A stretch of DNA of 22,680 nt. It comes from Geobacter sp. UBA1603. GTDB taxonomy: Bacteria; Desulfobacterota; Desulfuromonadia; Geobacterales; Pseudopelobacteraceae. Shown here piece after piece: positions 1 to 7,156 of the stretch. Below the pieces are notes generated by a model. That model searched no databases. It was not told where the DNA came from and saw only the letters and a list, made by a program, of their open reading frames with translations. The stretch is from positions 1-22,680 of the forward strand of contig DCNF01000041.1 in the NCBI GenBank assembly GCA_002322035.1, given 5' to 3'. Position 1 is the stretch's first letter; each line of letters begins with the position of its first letter. The translations under genes and the position numbers were made by a program.

Positions 1-43
1 CGTAATTGTTTGGGGGGCATTGTTGTCTCCGTTTCTATTGTCG

Positions 44-439
44 TTACACGTTCAACTGGTATTCAACTATAATTGGCAGATCCGCTTCGGCCCAGTCCAG
101 TTCACAGAGCCGTTCCGGCAGCAGCCAGCAGATTGCAGCGTGTTCGTGCAGCGTGATCTCACCCGCCTCAAGGCTGCAGCGGAACGGGTACAGAGTCACG
201 GTGAAATCCGGGTACGAATGGGTGCAGGGCGAAAGGGCTTCTCCGACAGTTACACCAACCCCCATCTCCTCCCGCAGTTCCCTTTGCAGGCACTCTTCCC
301 ACGACTCTCCATCCTCCAGCTTACCACCCGGGAACTCCCACTTGAGCGGCAGGCTCATGACTGCGCTCCGTTGCGCTGCCAGCACGAGGCCGTCACGCTC
401 GATGACGGCACAGGCCACATGGACGTGACTGAAAATCAT
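44..439 (-). CDS. Nudix hydrolase, MutT-like (8-oxo-dGTP diphosphatase type)
   Basis: The 131-residue product carries a complete Nudix box at residues 39-61 (G-x5-E-x7-REL-x-EE-x-GV), the Mg-binding helix of enzymes that cleave nucleoside diphosphates linked to another group. The preceding WEFPGGK stretch and the short single-domain length match the MutT group, which removes oxidised dGTP from the nucleotide pool; the substrate is inferred from the family and not shown by the sequence. The ATG overlaps the stop of the upstream toxin gene by four bases (ATGA), so translation is probably coupled to the toxin-antitoxin genes. It is the last gene of the minus-strand run before the window edge; no terminator is visible in the 43 remaining bases. 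Confidence 0.9.
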   Translation of the reverse strand: MIFSHVHVACAVIERDGLVLAAQRSAVMSLPLKWEFPGGKLEDGESWEECLQRELREEMGVGVTVGEALSPCTHSYPDFTVTLYPFRCSLEAGEITLHEHAAICWLLPERLCELDWAEADLPIIVEYQLNV

Positions 440-741
440 AACCGCTTGCTCCGGGTTCTTTTCTTCCAGTATCCGGGCTTCCTCTGTAAATGCGCTACTG
501 CTATTATTCGCAACATTTCATCTTTAATCTGAAACACAACACCAAACGGAAAACGGCTTACAAGGCAGCGACGCGTATTTACCGAAAGGGCTGTCCAGGC
601 ATTCGGATACACTGAAATACGGGCAACAGCAGCATAGACTTCCTCGGCGAATTCAAGCCCCAAGCCGGGTTGACACGTCTCATAATACTGTACGGCGCTA
701 TCGAACTCCAGTTCGGCCTGGGGGTGAAAACTGAATTTCAC
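436..741 (-). CDS. RelE/ParE-family toxin
   Basis: The 101-residue basic protein opens with a strand and a helix containing AELEFDSAVQYYE and ends with the HLQRKPGYWKKR stretch typical of ParE/RelE-fold toxins of plasmid-stabilisation systems. Such toxins either cleave mRNA on the ribosome (RelE) or inhibit gyrase (ParE); which applies cannot be told here. The start is GTG at 741, and the four bases GTGA overlap the stop of the upstream antitoxin gene, the standard coupling in type II pairs. The 3' end in turn overlaps the Nudix gene by four bases. Assignment to the superfamily is fairly sure; the activity is inferred. Confidence 0.83.
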   Translation of the reverse strand: MKFSFHPQAELEFDSAVQYYETCQPGLGLEFAEEVYAAVARISVYPNAWTALSVNTRRCLVSRFPFGVVFQIKDEMLRIIAVAHLQRKPGYWKKRTRSKRL

Positions 742-971
742 CGGGCGTATTTCCTACGGATTTTTGCAAAAACTTCCTCTCCGTGAACTAACTCGACTTT
801 CCCGGAGTCAATATCACTGACACGTAGTTCAGCCTCTTCAATCCACAATCGATCAACATCTGACTGCGTTGGAAGATTGAGGCTCGTCAGCAGGCGCTCC
901 ACAAGGCCAAGCCGGGCATCGACGGGAAGTGACAGCGCATCATCAATAATTCTATCCGCAGTGATTGCCAT
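738..971 (-). CDS. Addiction-module antitoxin component
   Basis: This 77-residue acidic protein resembles the family of putative addiction-module antitoxins (about 70-80 residues) that pair with RelE/ParE toxins: an N-terminal helical part with ALSLPVDARLGLVERLL, then LWIEEAELRVSDIDSGKVELVHGEEVFAKIR, where the C-terminal half normally wraps the toxin. The chosen ATG at 971 has a strong ribosome-binding site, GAGGGG, six bases upstream; a TTG six codons earlier is less likely because it would place that site inside the gene. It follows sfsA by 25 bases, so no large space for a private promoter is present. Unlike many type II antitoxins, no classical DNA-binding motif is obvious by eye. Confidence 0.8.
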   Translation of the reverse strand: MAITADRIIDDALSLPVDARLGLVERLLTSLNLPTQSDVDRLWIEEAELRVSDIDSGKVELVHGEEVFAKIRRKYAR

Positions 972-996
972 TATATTCCCCCTCAACAAAATACTG

Positions 997-1689
997 CTAC
1001 ACCATCACCGGCAGCCGCTCAACCAGCCGGATCCCAGCCGTCGTCACCTCTGCCCGGTAGGCCAGGGCTTCAACGCCATTCGCGATTGCCAGGCGCAGCA
1101 GCCTGCCGTACTCCGGATCGATCATGTCGGCCGGAGAGACTGAATCGCCGTCACCACGCTGAACCGTGAAAAAGATCACGCCCCGGTCTCCCTCCTGCAC
1201 CACCCGCATCAATTCCCGTAAATGCTTCTGCCCCCGTTCGGTGATCGCATCGGGGAAGAGCGCCCGGCCATCCTCCACCAGGGTGACGTTCTTCACCTCA
1301 ACAAAACAGCGCCCCGGTGACCCTTCCAGCAACAGGTCGATGCGGCTGTTCTCACCGTAGCGTACTTCAGGGCGGATTGTATCGTATCCCTGCAATTCTT
1401 CCACCGTGCCGTTTTCAATCGCCTCGCGGGTCAGGCGGTTGGGCAGGCCGGTATTGAGGCCGATCATGAAACCGCCCGCTTCAGCCAGTTCCCATGTGTA
1501 GGCCAGTTTTCGCCCGGCCTTGTCGCTGCGGGAGAGCCAGACCTGACCGCCGGGAACGGCACATCCTTTCATGCTGCCGGAGTTGGGACAGTGGGCAGTG
1601 ACCACACTGCCGTCGGCCAATTCCACATCGGCCAGAAAGCGCTTGTAGCGTTTGATCAGGCGCCCTTCGATGAGCTGAGGAAGCTTCAT
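997..1689 (-). CDS. sfsA: SfsA family protein (sugar fermentation stimulation protein homologue)
   Basis: The 230-residue length and the HCPNSGSM motif at residues 33-40 are typical of SfsA. A PD-(D/E)xK-like constellation is visible as D118 and, thirteen residues on, E131-V-K133, so a nuclease-like fold is likely. The name comes from an E. coli gene whose overexpression stimulated maltose use; its real biochemical role is not settled. The ATG directly follows the hemA stop (TAAATG), so it is cotranscribed and probably coupled with hemA. A toxin-antitoxin pair follows 25 bases downstream. The family call is firm; the cellular job is not. Confidence 0.93.
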   Translation of the reverse strand: MKLPQLIEGRLIKRYKRFLADVELADGSVVTAHCPNSGSMKGCAVPGGQVWLSRSDKAGRKLAYTWELAEAGGFMIGLNTGLPNRLTREAIENGTVEELQGYDTIRPEVRYGENSRIDLLLEGSPGRCFVEVKNVTLVEDGRALFPDAITERGQKHLRELMRVVQEGDRGVIFFTVQRGDGDSVSPADMIDPEYGRLLRLAIANGVEALAYRAEVTTAGIRLVERLPVMV

Positions 1690-2991
1690 TTACTCAACGA
1701 GTTCCAGCTCTTCATTTTCCTCGGTCGCCGCTTCCAGTTCGAACAGCTGGCGCAGGGCGTCCACATACAGGTCGACTCTTCCCCCCTGGCCGGCTTTTTT
1801 CAGGACGGTAGTCGGAGTGTGCAGCAGCTTGTTGATCACCCCCATGGTAAGGGCTTCCAGCCGTTTTTCAACATCGGGCGGCAGATCTTTCCAGTTGGCA
1901 AGGGTTCGTTCGATCTCGGCCCGCCGGATCTCGTCGAAACGGGTGCGCATGGCAACGATGGTCGGCGTCACCTCAAGCTGGGAGAGCCATTTGTGGAACT
2001 GGCCGATCTCCTGACTGATGATCTCTTCGGCTTTTTCGGCCTCGAGTCCACGCTGGGCCAGGTTGGCCTGGACGATCTCCTGCAGGTCGTCGACAGTGAA
2101 AAGAAAAGCGCCGTCCACGTCGTCAACCTTCGGGTCAATGTCGCGAGGGACAGCGATATCGATAAAGAACATCGGGCGGAACTTGCGGCGCTTGACCACC
2201 TCGGCCGCATCTTTCGGGCCGATGATGATGTGAGGCGCCCCGGTTGAAGACAAAACGATGTCGGCCCGGTGCAGGTGCTGGAAAAGCTCGTCGAAGCGAA
2301 CCGCTTCGCCGGCGAATTCTTCTGCCAGCCGCTCGGCCCGCTCAAAGGTGCGGTTGGTGACCATCACCCCTTTGGCGCCGCAGTTCATGAAATGCTTGGC
2401 AGCCAGCTCGCACATCTCGCCGGCTCCCACCAGCATGACCGTCTTGTCGGACAGGTCGCCAAGAATCTTTTTGGCAAGCTCAACGGCGGCAAAGGCCACC
2501 GATACGGCCGACGAGGCGATCTTCGTTTCTGTCCGCACCCGCTTGGCAACCGAGAACGCCTTGTGCAGAAAGCGGTTGAGGATGATGCCGGAGGTCTTGA
2601 ATTCGGCGGCGTAACCGTAGGAGGTCTTGATCTGGCCGAGGATCTGCGGCTCACCGACCACCATGGAGTCGAGGCTGGAGGCGACCCGGAAGACATGGCG
2701 GATCGCTGCTTCGGAGTGGTGGCTGTAGAGATGCCCTTCCAGCACTTCGTAGGCTATCCGGTGGTAATCGGCCATGAAACGCTTGATACGGGCGATTCCG
2801 CCGGCGATGTCGCGGGTGGTGGCGTAGATCTCGACCCGGTTGCAGGTGGAGACGATCACCCCTTCGATGATGCCGTCCAGCGCCACCAGCTCCCGGAGCG
2901 GCTTTTCGATCTGGTTGGGAGAAAAGGCGACCCGCTCCCGTATTTCAACGCTGGCGGTCTTGTGGGAAAGACCGACGACAATGATATTCAT
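1690..2991 (-). CDS. hemA: Glutamyl-tRNA reductase
   Basis: This enzyme reduces glutamyl-tRNA with NADPH to glutamate-1-semialdehyde, the first committed step of C5 tetrapyrrole synthesis. The 433-residue protein shows the N-terminal GLSHKTA motif, the catalytic cysteine C50 within STCNRVE, the [12 protein letters not shown] substrate-binding stretch, a Rossmann [14 protein letters not shown] motif near residue 190 and a C-terminal helical dimerisation region. Length is as usual for the family. It lies 28 bases after ccsA and directly abuts sfsA. The Shine-Dalgarno is weak (GAG five bases before ATG). The hemC gene that often follows hemA is not present next to it here. It feeds both haem and siroheme, consistent with sirC upstream. 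Confidence 0.97.
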   Translation of the reverse strand: MNIIVVGLSHKTASVEIRERVAFSPNQIEKPLRELVALDGIIEGVIVSTCNRVEIYATTRDIAGGIARIKRFMADYHRIAYEVLEGHLYSHHSEAAIRHVFRVASSLDSMVVGEPQILGQIKTSYGYAAEFKTSGIILNRFLHKAFSVAKRVRTETKIASSAVSVAFAAVELAKKILGDLSDKTVMLVGAGEMCELAAKHFMNCGAKGVMVTNRTFERAERLAEEFAGEAVRFDELFQHLHRADIVLSSTGAPHIIIGPKDAAEVVKRRKFRPMFFIDIAVPRDIDPKVDDVDGAFLFTVDDLQEIVQANLAQRGLEAEKAEEIISQEIGQFHKWLSQLEVTPTIVAMRTRFDEIRRAEIERTLANWKDLPPDVEKRLEALTMGVINKLLHTPTTVLKKAGQGGRVDLYVDALRQLFELEAATEENEELELVE

Positions 2992-3019
2992 TACGACTCA
3001 CTATCCATAGGCTGGTTTG

Positions 3020-3820
3020 TTACCATGAAATGCTGTGTTTCATTCCGATAAAGGTTACCAGCAGCACGACAAACCCCAGAATTGAGAGGACGGCAGCCCG
3101 TTTGCCGCGCCAGCCGATCACCAGCCGCCCATGCAGCAGGGCGGCGTAGATCAGCCAGGTGATCAGCGACCAGGTCTGTTTGGGATCCCAGACCCAGTAG
3201 CTTCCCATGGCCTGCTCCGACCAGATCGAACCGGTAATGATCGCAACCGTCAAGAGCGGAAAGCCAATGGTCAGGCAGCGGTAACTGATCTCGTCCATGG
3301 TGTCGAGCGGTGGCAATTTCTGAAAAAGTCCGCCGAACTGCCTGGTTTTGAGGAAATAACGCTGGAGCAGGTACATTATCGCCACTCCGGCAGCAATCGT
3401 AAAAGCGGCATAGCTGAAAAATGCCAACAGTGCGTGAATCCAGAACCAGTTACTCTGCAGGACAGGCGGCAGCGGCCTGACTTCGCCGTGCAGAACCGCC
3501 GAGACAATGAACATCAAAAGGGCCATCGGAGTGACAAACGAGCCGAGGGTGGTCACTTTATAGCGCCGCTCGAAAAAGATGAATCCAGCCACGATCGCCA
3601 GACTGAAGAACGAGAGCGACTCCTGCATATTCGTCAGGGGCAGGTGCTTTTCCCGCACCGCAAGATGGATGGTGGAGAGCAGATGGGCGGCACAGCCGCC
3701 TGCCAAAAGACGGCTGGCCCAGAGGTTAAGCACGGCCGATGTCCGAACCAGGCAGGCCAGGTAGGCTGCAGTGGCACAGCCGTAGCAGAGGAGCGTCAGC
3801 GTGAAAAAAACATGCGTCAT
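3020..3820 (-). CDS. Cytochrome c assembly protein, CcsA/ResC/HemX family
   Basis: The 266-residue protein is strongly hydrophobic, with about eight likely membrane helices. It carries the tryptophan-rich signature GSYWVWDPKQTWSLITW near residues 205-225, the haem-handling segment of CcmC/CcsA/ResC proteins, with nearby conserved histidines in helices. These proteins present haem on the outer face of the inner membrane for ligation to apocytochromes c; HemX relatives next to hemA may instead tune glutamyl-tRNA reductase levels. The gene overlaps sirC by four bases and precedes hemA by 28. Its size is that of the short HemX/CcsA group. The position beside hemA leaves both roles open, assembly being the more usual annotation. 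Confidence 0.88.
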   Translation of the reverse strand: MTHVFFTLTLLCYGCATAAYLACLVRTSAVLNLWASRLLAGGCAAHLLSTIHLAVREKHLPLTNMQESLSFFSLAIVAGFIFFERRYKVTTLGSFVTPMALLMFIVSAVLHGEVRPLPPVLQSNWFWIHALLAFFSYAAFTIAAGVAIMYLLQRYFLKTRQFGGLFQKLPPLDTMDEISYRCLTIGFPLLTVAIITGSIWSEQAMGSYWVWDPKQTWSLITWLIYAALLHGRLVIGWRGKRAAVLSILGFVVLLVTFIGMKHSISW

Positions 3821-4416
3821 GGCGCCGGTTCCTTGTGTGGTACTTTACATTCCTGAATCAGGTTCTGAACGTATTCGCGCAAAATTTGGATATTGTACGG
3901 GGTAGCTTTCCCTTCCGTCAACAGCTTTTCACGGAAGGCCGCCGCCGCTTCAAGGGCTTCGCCAAAGCGCTCGTCAATGGTTTCAGCCAGCATGTCCCGC
4001 AGGGCGACAGCATAAGCCGGGCAGCGGCCTGCCGTAGAAACGGCCAGTTCGAGATCGCCCTGCCGCAGCAGGGCTGGAAGCTGCCAGTCACCCGCAGAAG
4101 GATCTGACGCCAGGCAGGCCGGTATGCCCTGCTTCCGCGCATCGGCAGCAACGGCGAGATTGCACTGGCGGTCATCGGTTGCCGCCACTGCCAGAAACGC
4201 TCCCGAAAGGTCATCGGGCTGATACGCACGCGGCATCCAGATTAACGCTCCTGACGCAGCCATGCAGCTGATTTCCTGATGGGTTACAGGGGCCACGACC
4301 GTCACGCGGGCACCGCCCCCCAAAAGCCTCTTCACCTTGCGCAGGGCAACCTCTCCGCCGCCGACGACAACGACCGCCCTGCCCGTCATATCAATCGAAA
4401 GTGTCAGATGTGACAC
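3817..4416 (-). CDS. Precorrin-2 dehydrogenase (siroheme synthase N-terminal type)
   Basis: The product matches the NAD-dependent dehydrogenase domain of siroheme synthase (CysG N-terminal, Met8p, SirC): an N-terminal Rossmann motif VVGGGEVALRKVKRLL followed by ARVTVVAP, then AVAATDDRQCNLAVAADARKQGIP and the SAGRCPAYAVALRDMLAE region. It oxidises precorrin-2 to sirohydrochlorin and may also insert iron. The methyltransferase domain of CysG is absent. I chose GTG at 4416 because AGGAGG lies eight bases before it; the ATG at 4422 is only two bases from that site, and GTG at 4437 has none in place. The product would be 199 residues. It is first in the tetrapyrrole run and overlaps ccsA by four bases. 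Confidence 0.86.
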   Translation of the reverse strand: MSHLTLSIDMTGRAVVVVGGGEVALRKVKRLLGGGARVTVVAPVTHQEISCMAASGALIWMPRAYQPDDLSGAFLAVAATDDRQCNLAVAADARKQGIPACLASDPSAGDWQLPALLRQGDLELAVSTAGRCPAYAVALRDMLAETIDERFGEALEAAAAFREKLLTEGKATPYNIQILREYVQNLIQECKVPHKEPAP

Positions 4417-4423
4417 GCCCATG

Positions 4424-4460
4424 ACCTCCTCTGGCACACAGGAGCACAGCGGCCTCCTGT
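4424..4460 (-). promoter_or_regulatory. Leader of sirC with two mutually exclusive hairpins
   Basis: Read on the minus strand, ACAGGAG (4460-4454) can pair perfectly with CTCCTGT (4444-4438) across nine bases. The same CTCCT can alternatively pair with the AGGAG of the sirC ribosome-binding site (about 4430-4425). The first fold would leave the ribosome-binding site free; the second would hide it. That is the layout of a translational switch, although the second stem is only five base pairs and no ligand domain is recognised. Confidence 0.35.
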
Positions 4461-4479
4461 TGTTTAAAAAATATCAACA
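4458..4479. repeat. Inverted repeat TGTTG-N12-CAACA between sirC and trxA
   Basis: TGTTG at 4458-4462 and CAACA at 4475-4479 flank an AT-rich 12-base spacer. It sits between the divergent sirC and thioredoxin genes and could be an operator for either direction, or chance in AT-rich DNA. No regulator is identified from the sequence. Confidence 0.3.
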
Positions 4480-4505
4480 AAAACGTCCGGCGTCCGAGTT
4501 TGCTC

Positions 4506-4533
4506 TTGATTTTTTCCTTGCCTGGTATATCAT
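4506..4533 (+). promoter_or_regulatory. Candidate sigma-70 promoter of trxA-tlpA
   Basis: TTGATT (4506-4511) and TATCAT (4528-4533) are separated by 16 bases, matching four and five of six consensus positions. It lies about 40 bases upstream of the thioredoxin start. Judged by eye only. Confidence 0.5.
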
Positions 4534-4574
4534 TCACGAACATCTATATATTCATCGATAAAGGAGATACGATC

Positions 4575-4904
4575 ATGGCCAGCGACAAGGTTTTGGCTTT
4601 CACCGATGCACTTTTCGACCGTGAGGTCCTGCAGTCTGACATACCGGTGCTGGTAGACTTCTGGGCCACCTGGTGCGCTCCCTGCAAGGCGATCGCCCCG
4701 CTGATCGATGCCGTGGCCGACGAATATGCCGGCAAGGTGAAAGTCGGCAAGGTGAATGTCGACGAAAACCAGGCGACACCTGGCAAATACGGTGTACGCG
4801 GCATTCCGACCATCATTCTGTTCAAAGGTGGCGCCGTTGTTGACCAGATCGTCGGTGCAGTCCCCAAATCTCAGCTTGACGCCCTGATCGCCAAAGCACT
4901 CTGA
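4575..4904 (+). CDS. trxA: Thioredoxin
   Basis: The 109-residue single-domain protein has the classic active site W33-C34-A-P-C37-K in the [14 protein letters not shown] context, the buried aspartate D28, and the cis-proline at P78 (GIPT). These define a cytosolic dithiol reductant that passes electrons from thioredoxin reductase to proteins such as ribonucleotide reductase. No signal peptide is present. The ATG at 4575 is preceded by AAGGAG (4561-4566) eight bases away, which rules out the longer upstream reading. It is divergent from the sirC-ccsA-hemA genes and followed eight bases later by an exported relative, so both are probably made from one mRNA. CAPC replaces the CGPC of E. coli thioredoxin. 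Confidence 0.95.
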   Translation: MASDKVLAFTDALFDREVLQSDIPVLVDFWATWCAPCKAIAPLIDAVADEYAGKVKVGKVNVDENQATPGKYGVRGIPTIILFKGGAVVDQIVGAVPKSQLDALIAKAL

Positions 4905-4912
4905 ACCGTCTG

Positions 4913-5431
4913 ATGCGGTCACCCCTTTGGTTCCTGAACCGACTCCTTATCGCGGCCTGCATGATTGCGCTGCTGTCGCCCCCTGCGGCAGCAGCGCTGC
5001 CGCGCCCGGGGCAGGCGGCCCCGCTCTTCAAGGTTATCACCACCACTGGCCAACCGGCGTCCCTGGAAAGCTACCGCGGCCAGGTTCTGGTGGTTGATTT
5101 TTTTGCAACCTGGTGCGCCCCCTGCCGGATATCGATTCCCCACCTGGTTGAAATGAGCCGCAAGTATGGAAAACAGGGGCTTTCTGTCCTCGGCATGAGC
5201 GTTGACGAGGACGGTGAACGGCTGCTGAAGAATTTTGCCGCCGAGCACCACATCAATTATCCGCTCGCCCTGGCCGGTGACAGGGTCACGGCCGATTTTG
5301 GCGTCCGCTCCGTTCCGGTCATGTTCGTTGTCGATAAAAAAGGCGCCGTCGCCGAAGTCTACCGCGGTTTTTCCACTGATATCAGCCGTTCTCTGGAGCA
5401 GACGGTCAAGCGGCTTCTGGCGGAAAAGTAA
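4913..5431 (+). CDS. Exported TlpA/ResA-like thioredoxin-family protein
   Basis: The 172-residue product starts with a charged N-terminus and a hydrophobic stretch (residues 11-28, ending PPAAAA) that reads as a Sec signal peptide. A ResA/TlpA fold follows, with the redox motif W67-C68-A-P-C71 and a SVPVMFVVDKKG cis-proline region. Such proteins act in the periplasm and often reduce haem-binding cysteines of apocytochromes c. Cysteine 16 in IAAC resembles a lipobox, but the hydrophobic core before it is short, so a lipoprotein is less likely. It starts eight bases after trxA. Its last 26 bases overlap the end of truA on the other strand. Location opposite a cytochrome assembly gene supports the proposed role, as inference. 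Confidence 0.88.
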   Translation: MRSPLWFLNRLLIAACMIALLSPPAAAALPRPGQAAPLFKVITTTGQPASLESYRGQVLVVDFFATWCAPCRISIPHLVEMSRKYGKQGLSVLGMSVDEDGERLLKNFAAEHHINYPLALAGDRVTADFGVRSVPVMFVVDKKGAVAEVYRGFSTDISRSLEQTVKRLLAEK

Positions 5432-6173
5432 GCCCTTCTGGATAATGCACCTGGATTAGGCACAAACCGCTGGCCGGCGCTGTAACGCCGGCCTTTTTCC
5501 TGTCCGGATTGTGCAGCAGCCAGGCAACGTGACCAGCCCCGAATCTGCCCCGGCCGATATCAACCAGCGTTCCCGCCATCACCCGCACCATATTTTTCAG
5601 GAACCCGCCGCCGACGACATCGATGATGACCATGTCGCCAGTCCGGCTGACCGAGACCGAGTCGATCCTGCGGCTGCTCGTTTTTGCCGTGCAGTTTGAA
5701 GCACGAAATGCGGCAAAATCATGGACACCAACGAAGTCCCGGGCCGCCGCACTCATCGCCTCCGTATCGAGCGGTTCCCGCACATGCCAGGCCTGCATCC
5801 GTATCAGCGGGGCCCGTGACGGACGATTGATGATCGTATAGCGGTAATGCTTTGCCAGCGCATCTCCGATCGGCCTGAACCCCGGAGGTACTTCAGCGGC
5901 ATCGAGGATGGCGATATCGTCCGGTAAAAAATGGTTGAGCCCCTCGACAAAGGCCCGCAGCGGAAGCGCCGAATCAGTTGCAAAAACAGCCGGCATGGCG
6001 CAGGCATGGACACCGGCGTCAGTCCGGCCCGACGACTTGAGCCGGGGCTTTGTTCCGGTCAGGCGCTTAATCGCCTCTTCAACGGTCTGCTGGATCGAGA
6101 TTCCGTTGGCCTGTTCCTGCCATCCGGAGTAACCGGTCCCGTCGTATTCGATCGTCAGCTTGATTGAACGCAC
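5406..6173 (-). CDS. truA: tRNA pseudouridine(38-40) synthase
   Basis: TruA isomerises uridines 38-40 in the anticodon stem-loop of many tRNAs. The 255-residue protein shows the N-terminal YDGTGYSGWQ motif, the catalytic aspartate D52 within SSGRTDAGVHA, the GGGFLKNMVRVMAGTLVDIGRG signature region and the C-terminal APASGLCL motif. Length is normal. It starts two bases after the hslO stop, so both are cotranscribed. Its 3' end overlaps tlpA by 26 bases in convergent orientation and also contains the tlpA terminator, so readthrough from either side would produce antisense RNA to the other gene. Confidence 0.97.
   Translation of the reverse strand: MRSIKLTIEYDGTGYSGWQEQANGISIQQTVEEAIKRLTGTKPRLKSSGRTDAGVHACAMPAVFATDSALPLRAFVEGLNHFLPDDIAILDAAEVPPGFRPIGDALAKHYRYTIINRPSRAPLIRMQAWHVREPLDTEAMSAAARDFVGVHDFAAFRASNCTAKTSSRRIDSVSVSRTGDMVIIDVVGGGFLKNMVRVMAGTLVDIGRGRFGAGHVAWLLHNPDRKKAGVTAPASGLCLIQVHYPEGLTFPPEAA
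5472..5498 (+). terminator. Rho-independent terminator of trxA-tlpA, inside truA
   Basis: GGCCGGCG (5472-5479), a six-base loop, and CGCCGGCC (5486-5493) form a perfect eight-pair stem followed by TTTTT. It is oriented for tlpA and lies 40 bases after its stop. On the other strand the same bases encode the conserved GVTAPASG region near the end of TruA. Confidence 0.88.
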
Positions 6174-6175
6174 CT

Positions 6176-7060
6176 TTAGTGACCCTGGCCCACATGCTGT
6201 GCCAACTGATCCAGCTCATCACTGTCAAACCGGTATGCCTGTCGGCAGAACTCACAGGTAACTTCGGCGCCATGTTCCTTTTCCCTCATGTCCCGGAGCT
6301 CATGCCCCCCCAGGGACACCAGGGCCCGCTCAACTTTCTCCCGATTACATCCGCAGCGAAAAAACGGCTCCCGTGTTTCCAGAATGACGTGGGGGGTCTC
6401 GCCGAACAGTGCTTCCAGAACCGTGTGAACTCCACCCCGGCGCACCAGTTCGGTCAAGGGATCCAGCGTACCGATCCGCTCCAGAATACCGTCAATCTCT
6501 GCGGGATCAGCCTTGGGCAGCGCCTGCACCAGAAAACCGGCACACCCCGATATCTGCCCGTTCCCATCCAGAGAAGCGCCCAGTCCTACCGCGGAGGGGA
6601 CCTGCTCCGAATCGGTCAGATAGTATGCCAGATCGTCGCCGATTTGGCTGGTGGTCAACTGCACCATGCCCCGGTACGGCTCACCGCCGATCCCCAGATC
6701 TTTGCTGACGGTAAGGAAACCGGCCCGCCCGATGATTCCGGGAACATTCCAGGCCCCGTTTACCGGTTCTGCTTCGGCCGCCGGGTTTCCCACACAGCCG
6801 CGCACGGCACCATCGCTGTCGGCCTCCGCAATCAGCTTGCCCATCGGCCCGTTACCCTCAAACTTGAGTCCCACGCGCTGCCCCGGCTTGAGCAGTGCCC
6901 CCATCAGCGTTCCGCCAGCCAGAGCCCGCCCCAGAGCGACCGAAACCGTCGGTCCGGTCTGCTGCAGGTCGCAGATTTCGCGGGCCAGCCTTGCAATGCT
7001 GCAGGCCAGAACCCTGATCCCACCCGACCTATTCAATGCTCTAATGACCTGGTCTCCCAT
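6176..7060 (-). CDS. hslO: Redox-regulated chaperone Hsp33
   Basis: Hsp33 is a cytosolic holdase turned on by oxidation of a zinc-bound cysteine cluster. The C-terminal part has the cysteine pattern C236-G-C238 and C269-E-F-C272, the redox switch, and the body has GxGPMGKLIAEAD and YRGMVQL-type family motifs. I placed the start at ATG 7060 (294 residues, the usual family length), with GGGGA seven bases upstream; an in-frame ATG at 7129 would add 23 residues lacking family similarity and with no visible ribosome-binding site. The gene precedes truA by two bases and follows fdhA after 96 bases holding an inverted repeat. Confidence 0.94.
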   Translation of the reverse strand: MGDQVIRALNRSGGIRVLACSIARLAREICDLQQTGPTVSVALGRALAGGTLMGALLKPGQRVGLKFEGNGPMGKLIAEADSDGAVRGCVGNPAAEAEPVNGAWNVPGIIGRAGFLTVSKDLGIGGEPYRGMVQLTTSQIGDDLAYYLTDSEQVPSAVGLGASLDGNGQISGCAGFLVQALPKADPAEIDGILERIGTLDPLTELVRRGGVHTVLEALFGETPHVILETREPFFRCGCNREKVERALVSLGGHELRDMREKEHGAEVTCEFCRQAYRFDSDELDQLAQHVGQGH

Positions 7061-7115
7061 CACTGTTTCCCCATTCATAAAATCTGTTGCGCACACGAAT
7101 CCATCACCATGTGGC

Positions 7116-7143
7116 TTGCCGAACACCATGCTGAAATCGGCAA
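7116..7143. repeat. Inverted repeat in the fdhA-hslO gap
   Basis: TTGCCGA (7116-7122) and TCGGCAA (7137-7143) are perfect seven-base inverted arms around a 14-base spacer. No T-run follows on either strand, so a classical terminator is unlikely; an operator or an mRNA processing hairpin ahead of hslO is possible. Confidence 0.4.
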
Positions 7144-7156
7144 TAACAAGAAAGTA

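Noticed and set aside
2269..3051. A 260-codon plus-strand open frame
   Set aside because: Antisense to hemA, which has all catalytic motifs on the minus strand; no family similarity in the antisense product.
3131..3856. A 241-codon plus-strand open frame
   Set aside because: Antisense to the ccsA-type gene with a clear WxWD motif; the product is an unrecognised polar sequence.
4913..4975. Lipobox (IAAC) making the TlpA-like protein a lipoprotein
   Set aside because: The hydrophobic core before the cysteine is too short, and a better signal-peptidase I site (AAA-A) lies further on.
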